Source: Providencia alcalifaciens DSM 30120
GTDB taxonomy: Bacteria > Pseudomonadota > Gammaproteobacteria > Enterobacterales > Enterobacteriaceae
Direction of reading: 5' to 3'
NCBI RefSeq assembly: GCF_000173415.1
Contig: NZ_ABXW01000062.1
Span: 124,001 to 188,000 of the forward strand
Length of the DNA: 64,000 nt
A program made the translations under genes and the position numbers. Below are positions 8,282 to 16,432 of the stretch, piece after piece; positions within the stretch are counted from its first letter, which is position 1, and the number at the start of each line of letters is the position of its first letter. The notes under the pieces are model-generated. The model was not told the origin of the DNA and ran no database searches. It saw nothing but the letters and a program-made list of their open reading frames with translations.

Positions 8282-10975
8282 TTATTGGTTACCTTCTGGC
8301 ATTAGTCTTTTCACTGAGACATCCAGTTCTCTAATGCAATTTTTTATTTCAAATCCGTTTTCATCTGCTATGAAATGCTCCAAATCTTCACAAAGTTTAT
8401 GAAGATAATGGAATTCAAGCATAGCAAAAACTCCTTTTAAACGATGTGCAGTGTCTTTTAATTCGGCTAAATTCGCAACACTTTCACTATTATACAGTTT
8501 ATTAATATCTATCGGTACTGTTGAGATAAACAAATCTTTATAATCGCTATTTGCCAGAATTAAATGATACTCAGAAAGAATGTTATCGGTAGATTCATTT
8601 GATTTTTGACTATTTTCGCGGAGATTTTGCGATGAGTGTTGGCTTGATTCGTTATTATCTTCTACATTATCGGCTTGTTCTATCAATAATGAGATAGCAT
8701 CAATAAGTTCATCTGCAAAATTGTAGTTAACTTCAATGTAATTTGACTTAATACAATTTAGTGAAGATATATTACCGTTAATTTTAATAATATTACTAAA
8801 TGGAACATCATCATTGTCAGCGATCAAAAGATCCCAATGGTTATGCGGTGAACTTTCATCTATATCAAGAAATTCAGCACCATAATGGGATAAAGTTTGT
8901 TTAACAATTCGACGAGCATCAATATTCTGAATATTTAAACGAATAAAAACATCCTCAAGCAATGCAGGGTATTCATGCTGCTGAATGAGTGCCGGAAGCC
9001 GGATTTGATAGTGGCAACCAATAGCGTCACTAGATTTAATCGTAAATGAGCCTTTCATTTTATTAGTCAATAACTTGCAGAGATAAAATGTCATGCCAGA
9101 ACGCTTAAATTTATTTGAATCTTGAGTTTTTCCCATAAATGGGTTTTGTAAGTTACTTAATTCAATATTCGTTAATCCAATTCCTGTATCTTTTATATCA
9201 ATGGATATTTCATTTTTGTCTTCAATGTAGTCAATAGAAATGATAATTTTACCAAAGGCTGTAGTTTCTATTGAATATTCCCAAATTAATTGGAATAAAG
9301 TCTGGAAATAAGCAGGGTTATTTTCGATTAATGAATCAGGATTGATATTATTATAGAAATAAAATGAGAGTCCTTTGCAATTTAAATGAGATAAATTGTA
9401 TTTAAGGAATTGGCTAATTACTTGACTAATTGCAAATTTTTCTGTCTTAAAATCAATTTGTTGAGTTTCTAATTGGCTAATTAACGCAATATTTTTAAAC
9501 CAATTATTGATATAAAATAGGTGATTCTGGATTTCAGTGAGTAATGGGCTATTACGCTCATTGAGCGTCATCGCCAATTGGCTAAACTCAGCGTTTACTT
9601 TATCAATAGCGGGCAGAATTTCTTGGCAAATATTTTTGAAGACCACTTTTCTAAGCTGAATATTTCGCTGGTATTCGCGAGTAGCCATTTCTTGACGTTT
9701 TTGGGTAAGAACTTCTTTATCTTTATCAATGATGATAAACAAGACCGTATTTTCTTTAATTTGACTATTTACCAAAATGATTTCATAGACATTATTCTCG
9801 ATGGAGACCTGAATGACATCATTATGATCGGTTGCCATCTCTTTGATATGAATAAGATCCATCGATGGCAATAACTGGTTAGAAATGCTGTTACTCAATA
9901 GTTTTTTATTACTATTGAAATCGAAGACTAGGATGCCATAAGCGATGTGATTGAGAATGTCATTATTCAGTGCATCCTTGAATTGGAGCTCATCAAGCAT
10001 GGATGCATTGGGTGAAATAATCCGTTTGCGAATAAACATGGTGGTGAGCAACGCCAGAATACTGACTGCAAACATGCAGGTGATTAGCCAAAAGTTGTAA
10101 CTGATCACGCCGAAAATAATACTTTTTAATGAGAGGTTATAGTTAATCTGATAACTTGTGCCCTCGATAGGTTGCGATAGCATGAGGTTAGTCCCCGTCA
10201 ACTCACTGCCAGACTGACTCATATCTTGATTGTTTGATCTTTGTGAAATGGAAATATCATCTCCCTTCAAGGTAAATGGAAGAATTGAATTAATGGAGAT
10301 ATCAAAAGAGATGACGCTGCTTAGACGACCAGGGGAGTTAAAAACTAAGCGGTAAGTATAGAAGTAGACATTATCTTGTGCATTTTTCTGCATATTGGAG
10401 AGCACTTCTCGGCGATCCAATAAGGTCGACTGGGCTATCATATCAGAACGCTTATCCTCTGCGGTCAGCGTCAAATAGCTTTCTTTATAGCGTAGCTCAG
10501 GCTTTAAGATGGAATGGGTAGTCACCAGTATTAAAGTATTATCTTGACCGTTCAGATAGTACATAGAGTTAAATTCATTTCGTGCACCCCACACGATCTC
10601 CATGTAATTGGCTAATTTAGTTGCCAACACTTTACTACTGGGTTTGTTGAGACCAAAGACAACGGAATCAATTGTTTGATTGGCGCTACTTAACCAATAA
10701 ACATCATGGCGCATTTCGGTGACTGAAATATCGCTCATCGAATCTGGCGTGGCTTTATCATTGGCTAGCTTATAAATATGAGTAGCTTGATAGCGATAAT
10801 CTTCAATTTGGTAAGCAAGTCGATTGGCAAGGGTATTTATCGCAGTTTGATGGGCTAGCATCCAAGCGTGGTAATAATTATAGAGAGACAGCGAAAGCAT
10901 TGTGACGAGTAGCACAATAAAGGCAATAAAAATGCGAGAAAGAATATTCGGTTTTAATAATGATTGTTTGTACAT
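8282..10975 (-). CDS. rcsD: Rcs phosphotransfer protein RcsD
   Basis: RcsD is the inner-membrane intermediate of the Rcs relay and carries phosphate from RcsC to RcsB on its C-terminal HPt domain. I choose the ATG at 10975 (MYKQSLLKPN), preceded by GGGA; a GTG 18 bp further upstream is possible. The protein has about 897 residues with a membrane helix near 12-38, a periplasmic domain, a second helix near 300-322, an inactive kinase-like region, and an HPt domain whose phospho-acceptor histidine lies in AHRLKGVFAM, 53 residues from the C-terminus. The middle is AT-rich and diverged, which is usual for this fast-evolving protein. Confidence 0.95.
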   Translation of the reverse strand: MYKQSLLKPNILSRIFIAFIVLLVTMLSLSLYNYYHAWMLAHQTAINTLANRLAYQIEDYRYQATHIYKLANDKATPDSMSDISVTEMRHDVYWLSSANQTIDSVVFGLNKPSSKVLATKLANYMEIVWGARNEFNSMYYLNGQDNTLILVTTHSILKPELRYKESYLTLTAEDKRSDMIAQSTLLDRREVLSNMQKNAQDNVYFYTYRLVFNSPGRLSSVISFDISINSILPFTLKGDDISISQRSNNQDMSQSGSELTGTNLMLSQPIEGTSYQINYNLSLKSIIFGVISYNFWLITCMFAVSILALLTTMFIRKRIISPNASMLDELQFKDALNNDILNHIAYGILVFDFNSNKKLLSNSISNQLLPSMDLIHIKEMATDHNDVIQVSIENNVYEIILVNSQIKENTVLFIIIDKDKEVLTQKRQEMATREYQRNIQLRKVVFKNICQEILPAIDKVNAEFSQLAMTLNERNSPLLTEIQNHLFYINNWFKNIALISQLETQQIDFKTEKFAISQVISQFLKYNLSHLNCKGLSFYFYNNINPDSLIENNPAYFQTLFQLIWEYSIETTAFGKIIISIDYIEDKNEISIDIKDTGIGLTNIELSNLQNPFMGKTQDSNKFKRSGMTFYLCKLLTNKMKGSFTIKSSDAIGCHYQIRLPALIQQHEYPALLEDVFIRLNIQNIDARRIVKQTLSHYGAEFLDIDESSPHNHWDLLIADNDDVPFSNIIKINGNISSLNCIKSNYIEVNYNFADELIDAISLLIEQADNVEDNNESSQHSSQNLRENSQKSNESTDNILSEYHLILANSDYKDLFISTVPIDINKLYNSESVANLAELKDTAHRLKGVFAMLEFHYLHKLCEDLEHFIADENGFEIKNCIRELDVSVKRLMPEGNQ

Positions 10976-11151
10976 ACAGTCCCACGCTGCCACACTGGCA
11001 AATTAGATTAATCAGATTAAAAATCATACGCCTAGACTCATTGTAGACACCGATTTTGCACAGATATTAGCATTTTTTGAGGGGAATAGAGAACAATTGA
11101 GTGAAGATTAGTCAAACGAACAAAAAAATGCAATTATTTTACTATCAGGGG

Positions 11152-11180
11152 TAGACAAGCCCTCGGGATTCCTCCATAAT
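11152..11180 (+). promoter_or_regulatory. tRNA operon promoter
   Basis: TAGACA (11152-11157) and CATAAT (11175-11180) are separated by exactly 17 bp. They are followed by a GC-rich discriminator (CGCGCCCC) just before the tRNA-Ser gene. Such a discriminator is typical of stringently controlled stable-RNA promoters. Confidence 0.8.
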
Positions 11181-11190
11181 CGCGCCCCAT

Positions 11191-11278
<88 letters not shown>

Positions 11279-11283
11279 AATTA

Positions 11284-11365
<82 letters not shown>

Positions 11366-11370
<5 letters not shown>

Positions 11371-11411
11371 GTTATTTTCCATAGAAATATGAAAGATAAC
11401 GGGTTTTTTCT
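11366..11411 (+). terminator. Phage-supplied terminator after tRNA-Thr
   Basis: AACCCGTTAT at 11366-11375 pairs with ATAACGGGTT at 11396-11405 and is followed by TTTT. The stem begins inside attL, so the phage brings its own replacement for the bacterial terminator that now lies at attR. Confidence 0.85.
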
Positions 11412-11483
11412 TATTTTAATCAAATTTAACTGTGTTTTTATCCAGTTAATTCCGGTCCGATCCGTTGCAATCCTCCGCATAAA

Positions 11484-11523
11484 TGGGTACAAAGATGGGT
11501 ATCTGAGTTAGGAAACTGGGTAC
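11484..11523 (+). promoter_or_regulatory. Candidate integrase arm-type sites, left side
   Basis: Three copies of TGGGTA[C/T] occur at 11484-11490, 11496-11502 and 11517-11523 between attL and int. Two more copies lie just inside attR. Repeats shared by the two att-flanking regions are what one expects for arm-binding sites of a P4-type integrase. Confidence 0.45.
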
Positions 11524-11528
11524 CTATT

Positions 11529-12698
11529 ATGAAATTATCCGCACGCCAAGTAGAAACTGCGAAACCTGAGATAAAAGATTATAAGCTTTCTGATGGTGCA
11601 GGGCTTTTTTTACTAGTTCGAACCAATGGCGCAAAATATTGGCGTTACCGCTATCAATTTGCTGGCAGGGAGAAAATGTATGCGATTGGTGTATACCCTG
11701 AAATTACTTTAGCAGAAGCAAGACAAAAACGTGACGAAGCAAGACGTAAAGTCTTAGACGGTGTTGATCCCGTTAAGGCTCGGCAAGTTAAAGCTGTTTC
11801 TGATGTAGAGAATACATTTCGAAAGTTATCGATTGAATGGCATGAATTTAAAAAATCACGTTGGTCAGCAGGGTATGCATCCGATATTCTCGAAGCATTT
11901 AAAATGGATATTTATCCGGTTATCGGTGATTTGCCTGTTGATAGCATTGAACCTATCTATGCATTAAAAGCGTTATCCGCTATAGAGCAACGTGGCGCCA
12001 CTGAAAAAGCAAGCAAAGTTAGGCGTTGGACAAGTGAAGTATTTAAGTATGCAATTGCAACGGGTAGAGCGAAGTATAACCCAGTCGCCGAATTGAAAAG
12101 CGCAATGAAAGGGCATGTATCTACTCGTTTTCCTTTTCTGACAGCTAATGAGCTACCTGATTTTTTATCGGCAGTATCTGATTATAGTGGCGACCCAACT
12201 ACGGTACTCGCAACCCGAATATTAATGCTTACTGGGCTAAGAACGGCAGAGCTAAGATTTGGCGAATGGACGGAAATAGATTTTGATGCCCGGCTATGGG
12301 CAATTCCTAGAGATAAAATGAAGAAAAGGAAAGATCACCTTGTTCCTCTGTCTGACCAAGTAATTGTTTTATTGAAAGAGTTAAGTCGATTATCCGGTCG
12401 CTTTAAATATATGTTTCCTAATCGTTCAGATCCTATGAAGGTGATGAGCGAAAACACAATTAATGCGATGATAAAAAGGATAGGTTGGGAAGGTCGAATT
12501 GTTGGGCATGGTTTTCGCCATACAATGAGCACCATTCTAAACGACCAAGGGTTTCCCGCTGATTGGATAGAATTACAATTAGCTCACGTTGACAAGAATG
12601 TTATTCGAGGAACATATAACCATGCCCAATATTTAGAAGGGCGGAGAGAAATGCTGCAGTGGTATGCAGATTATATTGATAAGCTTTGTTTAATTTAA
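11529..12698 (+). CDS. int: P4-type tyrosine recombinase (prophage integrase)
   Basis: The 389-residue protein catalyses integration into tRNA-Thr. The N-terminal DUF4102-type domain (about 1-95) is followed by a core-binding domain and a catalytic domain. Catalytic residues visible are Arg238 (TGLRTAELR), the HGFRH box with His327 and Arg330, His353 (LAHVDKN) and probable nucleophile Tyr363 (GTYNHAQY). Its length is close to that of other P4-like integrases. It lies beside attL and reads inward, converging on the AlpA-like gene, whose stop it overlaps by 4 bp. Confidence 0.97.
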   Translation: MKLSARQVETAKPEIKDYKLSDGAGLFLLVRTNGAKYWRYRYQFAGREKMYAIGVYPEITLAEARQKRDEARRKVLDGVDPVKARQVKAVSDVENTFRKLSIEWHEFKKSRWSAGYASDILEAFKMDIYPVIGDLPVDSIEPIYALKALSAIEQRGATEKASKVRRWTSEVFKYAIATGRAKYNPVAELKSAMKGHVSTRFPFLTANELPDFLSAVSDYSGDPTTVLATRILMLTGLRTAELRFGEWTEIDFDARLWAIPRDKMKKRKDHLVPLSDQVIVLLKELSRLSGRFKYMFPNRSDPMKVMSENTINAMIKRIGWEGRIVGHGFRHTMSTILNDQGFPADWIELQLAHVDKNVIRGTYNHAQYLEGRREMLQWYADYIDKLCLI

Positions 12699-12892
12699 GA
12701 TGCAGTTCGTTGTTGTTTCCATTCATTAATTTCCCTTCGTAACCAGCGTGCTGCACGCACACCGATTTTATGTTGCGAGGGGAATTCTTTCCGTTTGATC
12801 ATTTCGTAAATAGTCGATTTTTTTAGAGTCACTAATTTTTCGACTTCTTTCATTGTGAGTAAATCGTCGTCACGTTCTTTAGTTTCAATCAT
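12695..12892 (-). CDS. AlpA-family regulator / excisionase
   Basis: The 65-residue protein has a MerR/AlpA-type winged helix-turn-helix: LLTMKEVEKLVTLKKSTIYE near residues 10-30, then IGVRAARWLRREINEW. AlpA-like proteins next to P4-type integrases usually act as excisionases or as activators of int. It ends within the stop of int and is the last gene of the leftward early operon. Confidence 0.88.
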   Translation of the reverse strand: MIETKERDDDLLTMKEVEKLVTLKKSTIYEMIKRKEFPSQHKIGVRAARWLRREINEWKQQRTAS

Positions 12893-12901
12893 GTTAGTAT
12901 C

Positions 12902-13183
12902 CTATTTTTGAGTATCCAATTTAAAGAGTTCAATGATATTTGCATCGGGGCAATATTCTTTAACGAGCTCGATTTGCTTTTTGTCTTTAGTAAAGTTTAA
13001 GCCTCGAGCGTTCCGATATTCCCAAGCGTAGGGGCTAAGTTGTTGGTACTTGAGCAGTTCATCACATATTCTATAAATCAGCTCCGCAGGGAATGAAATA
13101 TAATCATCATCCATACTGTTCATAGCATCGCGTGATTCATATTTAATTTGCCGTGTAGCTTTAATTAGCTCATCTTTTTTCAC
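12902..13183 (-). CDS. Unrecognised 93-residue phage protein
   Basis: I do not recognise this protein. It is charged and soluble, with no membrane segment or cysteine cluster beyond two lone cysteines. It sits 4 bp downstream of the helicase gene and 9 bp upstream of the AlpA-like gene, so it is clearly co-transcribed in the left operon and probably has an accessory role in replication or excision. Confidence 0.75.
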   Translation of the reverse strand: MKKDELIKATRQIKYESRDAMNSMDDDYISFPAELIYRICDELLKYQQLSPYAWEYRNARGLNFTKDKKQIELVKEYCPDANIIELFKLDTQK

Positions 13184-13187
13184 GGTA

Positions 13188-14579
13188 TTACTTCCTCTTC
13201 ATTGCTTCTAACAGAAGGTCTTGTATTTCTCGCTTAGAATTACGGCGTTCCATAACAACTTCGTCCATTGTGCCTGCGGCGATAAGATGGTGAATAAATA
13301 CTGGTCGGTTATAACCGGCTTGAATTTGTCGAGTAGGGCCGATACGTTCGATGATTTGTTGGTATTGTTCTAAATCCCACCAATGCGAGAAAAAGACCAG
13401 AATATTACCGCCATCCTGCAAATTTAAGCCATGACCCGCACTAGCAGGGTGTGCAAACAGAATCGGTATTTTGCCTGCGTTCCAATCACGTAATGTTTGA
13501 GGATCCGCATCTAAGTTTCTACCTTTAGGAAAGGCTTTTAATAAACGCTCAAGGTCGTGCTTCCAGTGGTAAGCAACGAGTATCGGCATACCGCCAGATT
13601 CGCTAATGATACTTTCCAACGCCTGAATTTTGGTATCATGCAGCTCTACCCAATTTTTACTATCATCGGTATAGATAGCGCCACTGGCGATTTGTAAACA
13701 TTTTACTGTCTTAGCCGCCGCGTTTAGGGCTTCAACGCCTTCGTGTTCTAGCTCAAGAAACATTTCTTTTTCCATTTCTTGATACTGCTTTCGGGCTTTA
13801 GTGGGGAGCTCAAGTTTAATAATATTGTGGATAGGCTCTTCAATATCGAACCAATCAGCGGCATCTAGAGATATCGTGACATCCCGTAAAGCATCTTGCA
13901 TTTGCTCTTGAGCAAAAGGCCAAGGCTCTAACTTAGACCACTGTTGACCAGGGAATTGAATGTTGTTGAACCAACGCGAAGTAAAAGCGCTATAGGTTCT
14001 ACCTAATCGCTGACCCTGATCGACAAACCACGCTTGCCCCCACAAATCAATCAACCCGTTAGGGGAAGGTGTTCCAGTCAAATTTACCCATCGATGTACA
14101 TGTTTGTGAGCTACTTTTGCTAGTGCTGCGGCACGTTTGCCACCTTTACGAAGTCTAAATGACTTTAGCCTTGTACTTTCATCGGCAATGATAGTTCCAA
14201 AAGGCCAATGCTCACCGAATATTTCAACTAGCCAAACAAGGTTATCGTAATTAATGGTAAATACACTGGCATTGGTATTTTTGATAGCTGCCATACGTTC
14301 TTTGGCAGTACCAATAATCGGTTGCACATCAATATTGCGTAAGTGATTCCATTTAACCGCTTCGTCTGGCCATGTTGAACTTGCGACTCGTAAAGGAGCA
14401 AGAACTAAGGCTGGCTGTGTTTCACTTCCAGCCATAAACAAATATTCTAGGGATGTCAATGTTGCTACTGTTTTGCCCATGCCCATACCTGCCCAAACAT
14501 TCGAGCGTTTAATATCAATTTCGTGGCTAAGTATGAGATCTTGATAGGGGCGAGGGGTGAAGTTTTTAGAGAAATTCAT
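13188..14579 (-). CDS. SNF2-like DEAD/DEAH-box helicase
   Basis: The 463-residue protein is a superfamily 2 helicase of the type found in phage replication modules. It shows Q-motif-like FTPRPYQDLIL, Walker A GMGMGKTVATL near residues 32-42, a DEST box in IIADESTRLK, motif III NLTGTPSPNGL, and the C-terminal HGLNLQDGG and QIIERIGPTRQ (motif VI with arginine finger). It lies downstream of the TIR-like gene and is separated from it by a strong terminator, so it may need antitermination or its own start. Confidence 0.93.
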   Translation of the reverse strand: MNFSKNFTPRPYQDLILSHEIDIKRSNVWAGMGMGKTVATLTSLEYLFMAGSETQPALVLAPLRVASSTWPDEAVKWNHLRNIDVQPIIGTAKERMAAIKNTNASVFTINYDNLVWLVEIFGEHWPFGTIIADESTRLKSFRLRKGGKRAAALAKVAHKHVHRWVNLTGTPSPNGLIDLWGQAWFVDQGQRLGRTYSAFTSRWFNNIQFPGQQWSKLEPWPFAQEQMQDALRDVTISLDAADWFDIEEPIHNIIKLELPTKARKQYQEMEKEMFLELEHEGVEALNAAAKTVKCLQIASGAIYTDDSKNWVELHDTKIQALESIISESGGMPILVAYHWKHDLERLLKAFPKGRNLDADPQTLRDWNAGKIPILFAHPASAGHGLNLQDGGNILVFFSHWWDLEQYQQIIERIGPTRQIQAGYNRPVFIHHLIAAGTMDEVVMERRNSKREIQDLLLEAMKRK

Positions 14580-14612
14580 GTTACGCCAGTTAGTTGGTAT
14601 TAATTGTTGGAC

Positions 14613-14652
14613 AAAAAAAAGAGCATTCTTACTTTATGTAAGATTGCTCTTT
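14613..14652 (-). terminator. Strong intrinsic terminator after the TIR-like gene
   Basis: On the minus strand AAAGAGCAATCTTAC pairs with GTAAGAATGCTCTTT around a short loop with one internal mismatch, followed by eight T. It lies between the TIR-like gene and the helicase and would cut the left operon in two unless transcription is antiterminated. Confidence 0.9.
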
Positions 14653-14672
14653 AATAAGTACTGTGCGGTTAT

Positions 14673-15530
14673 CTAATTTTTATTTTTGAAGGTTTTATCA
14701 AGAAGATGTTGTAGTTTAGTTCTTTCTAGAACCCCCAAATGATTTTGGGAAATTAAAAAGATTTCGTTATCTTCATCACCTTGTGCAGCAAGTGAAATAC
14801 TATAACCTTGTGTATTTAAAAAATTACATATTTTATCTAGCGTGACATGTTCATTAGGTTTGATGAAGGAATACTCATACCCTTCGTGCTGTATTTGAAC
14901 ACCATTTCTAGACGGTAAAAGATGGTTGAAACGGGAATTGCTTTTTATATTATTCAGGATTAAATTTCTTAGATCTTTAATTTCAGATGCGAGGAATTCA
15001 GTACTAGAAACTTCTTTTTCATCTAACTGTGCAACCTTGAAAGTGCCAAAATGTTTTAAAAACGTAGTAAAATTAGGGTCGTTTTGAGATTTTTGGTATG
15101 TATCAATTATTTTTTGTTTAAGTTTTTCTTGAAATGAATTAATACTTTGGTAACGTAAATCAGATGGGTATTCTAAATGTTCAATAGGTGATATATCAAA
15201 ACTATAGGATGTTTTATTGTCTTTAATAATGATTGTTGGTTTATCAAAAGCAAGTCTCATGCCTAGTTCAAACATTACATTTGCATTTCTACTACTAATA
15301 TCACAAATAACAATAGGATTGTCATAAATATTTTGAACTATTCTTTTTTGTATAACGCCTATGTCATCGTCAAAACTGACAAGGTTCGGCTCGAAATTAG
15401 CCGCTTTTGCAGCTTCATATATTATTGCTCGTACGTCTTCCCAGTGAGAAGTTGGGTATCCATCAGTAGGAGCAATAGGCATAATTACGCCACATATAGG
15501 TAAGGCTGATGGTGTTTTTTCTTTGACCAT
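14673..15530 (-). CDS. TIR/nucleoside deoxyribosyltransferase-like protein, probable prophage cargo
   Basis: The 285-residue protein begins with a Rossmann-like nucleotide-hydrolase domain (about 8-145). Motifs are ICGVIMPIAPTDGY, an acidic FDDDIG segment, IVICDISSRNANVMFELG with a likely catalytic Glu88, and a following strand KPTIII. This pattern is shared by TIR-like NAD hydrolases and nucleoside 2-deoxyribosyltransferases. The C-terminal half (about 165-285) is unrecognised. The gene is markedly AT-rich, has an AT-rich upstream region of its own, and ends in its own terminator inside a replication operon. That is the hallmark of a moron. A defence role is inference. Confidence 0.7.
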   Translation of the reverse strand: MVKEKTPSALPICGVIMPIAPTDGYPTSHWEDVRAIIYEAAKAANFEPNLVSFDDDIGVIQKRIVQNIYDNPIVICDISSRNANVMFELGMRLAFDKPTIIIKDNKTSYSFDISPIEHLEYPSDLRYQSINSFQEKLKQKIIDTYQKSQNDPNFTTFLKHFGTFKVAQLDEKEVSSTEFLASEIKDLRNLILNNIKSNSRFNHLLPSRNGVQIQHEGYEYSFIKPNEHVTLDKICNFLNTQGYSISLAAQGDEDNEIFLISQNHLGVLERTKLQHLLDKTFKNKN

Positions 15531-15582
15531 AATATCTGTGCATCCTAAATCAATTAATATATTAACTATCTTATTATTTAAT

Positions 15583-15852
15583 TTATAAAACTCCAGTTAA
15601 ATCCTTACTATCCAAAACGACAACGTGAAACCCTAATGCAAAAAGCCTCGCGTGTTCCCGTAACTGATCGGGGCGGGGCTTCTCACCGGGTGCTTTACAC
15701 TCAACGAAAATGATTTTGCCATGAGGCAAAAGTACGATCCTATCTGGTACGCCTCGACGACCTGGGGAAGTAAATTTATAAGCGATACCGCCTACTTTTT
15801 TCACTTTATAGACCAAGTGCCTTTCGATTACATCTTCACGTATTTTGCTCAT
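15583..15852 (-). CDS. VRR-NUC domain nuclease
   Basis: The 89-residue protein is a stand-alone VRR-NUC nuclease of the PD-(D/E)XK type. It shows FTSPGRRGVPDRIVLLP followed by IIFVECKAPG, giving the catalytic D, E and K. Phage VRR-NUC proteins are thought to act on branched DNA during replication or recombination. I start at the ATG at 15852, which has AAAGG eight bases upstream; the frame is open 8 codons further. It overlaps the end of the ANR gene by 17 bp. Confidence 0.93.
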   Translation of the reverse strand: MSKIREDVIERHLVYKVKKVGGIAYKFTSPGRRGVPDRIVLLPHGKIIFVECKAPGEKPRPDQLREHARLFALGFHVVVLDSKDLTGVL

Positions 15853-16063
15853 TACTAGTGCCTTTGTACATTTCACGTTTAAGTTGTTTCATACAAAAAT
15901 CGGAGCGGTGTTCACTCCAAATTTGATTGTTTCTTGCTCGTGCGAATCGATGTGCTTGCAACCAAGCCGTAGCAGCCTCGAAGTATTTTCCGGTTTGCTC
16001 AAGACGAATAGCATCCCGAGCCGCGCGGAAATACAACGGGCTATCGTTGTTTATGAATGTCAT
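15836..16063 (-). CDS. ANR-family small regulator
   Basis: The 75-residue protein matches the ANR (AggR-activated regulator-like) family pattern: YFRAARDAIRLEQTGKY, then AATAWLQAHRFARA and IWSEHRSDFC. Members are small proteins that inhibit AraC-type virulence activators, and relatives are common in prophage early operons. Whether this copy regulates host or phage genes cannot be told from sequence. It overlaps the VRR-NUC gene by 17 bp. Confidence 0.8.
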   Translation of the reverse strand: MTFINNDSPLYFRAARDAIRLEQTGKYFEAATAWLQAHRFARARNNQIWSEHRSDFCMKQLKREMYKGTSNEQNT

Positions 16064-16169
16064 ATATTTTTACCTATGATTGCAATCAAACTAGATCATG
16101 ATCATTTTTAATTACTAGTATTTATGGCAGTTTTAATAATTAAACTGTGGCTTTTTGGAGACTAGCAAC

Positions 16170-16361
16170 ATGGCTAAAGTAGAATGTAAAGTTTGTGAAT
16201 ACGTATATGATGATTCAGAAATAGATTATTGTCCTCGTTGTGATGAAACAACTCCTCCTAAAGGTACTCAATGCGAGTTTTGCGATAACTTAGCGACTTC
16301 ATATGTTCAAGATCATCCCGTTTGTGATGATTGCTATGATGATGCGTATCCTGTTGATTAA
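16170..16361 (+). CDS. Small double zinc-ribbon protein
   Basis: The 63-residue acidic protein has four CxxC pairs: CKVC, CPRC, CEFC and CDDC, enough for two zinc knuckles. I start at ATG 16170, with GGAG nine bases upstream. It is read on the plus strand inside an otherwise leftward operon, divergent from the ANR gene, so it has its own promoter in the 106-bp gap. I do not know its function; small zinc-ribbon proteins often bind other proteins or nucleic acids. Confidence 0.75.
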   Translation: MAKVECKVCEYVYDDSEIDYCPRCDETTPPKGTQCEFCDNLATSYVQDHPVCDDCYDDAYPVD

Positions 16362-16432
16362 CTAATTTAGATGCCGCAGTGCTGGATTATTGCGGTATCT
16401 CCGTTTAAATAAGAATTAACAGTTATCATCCT

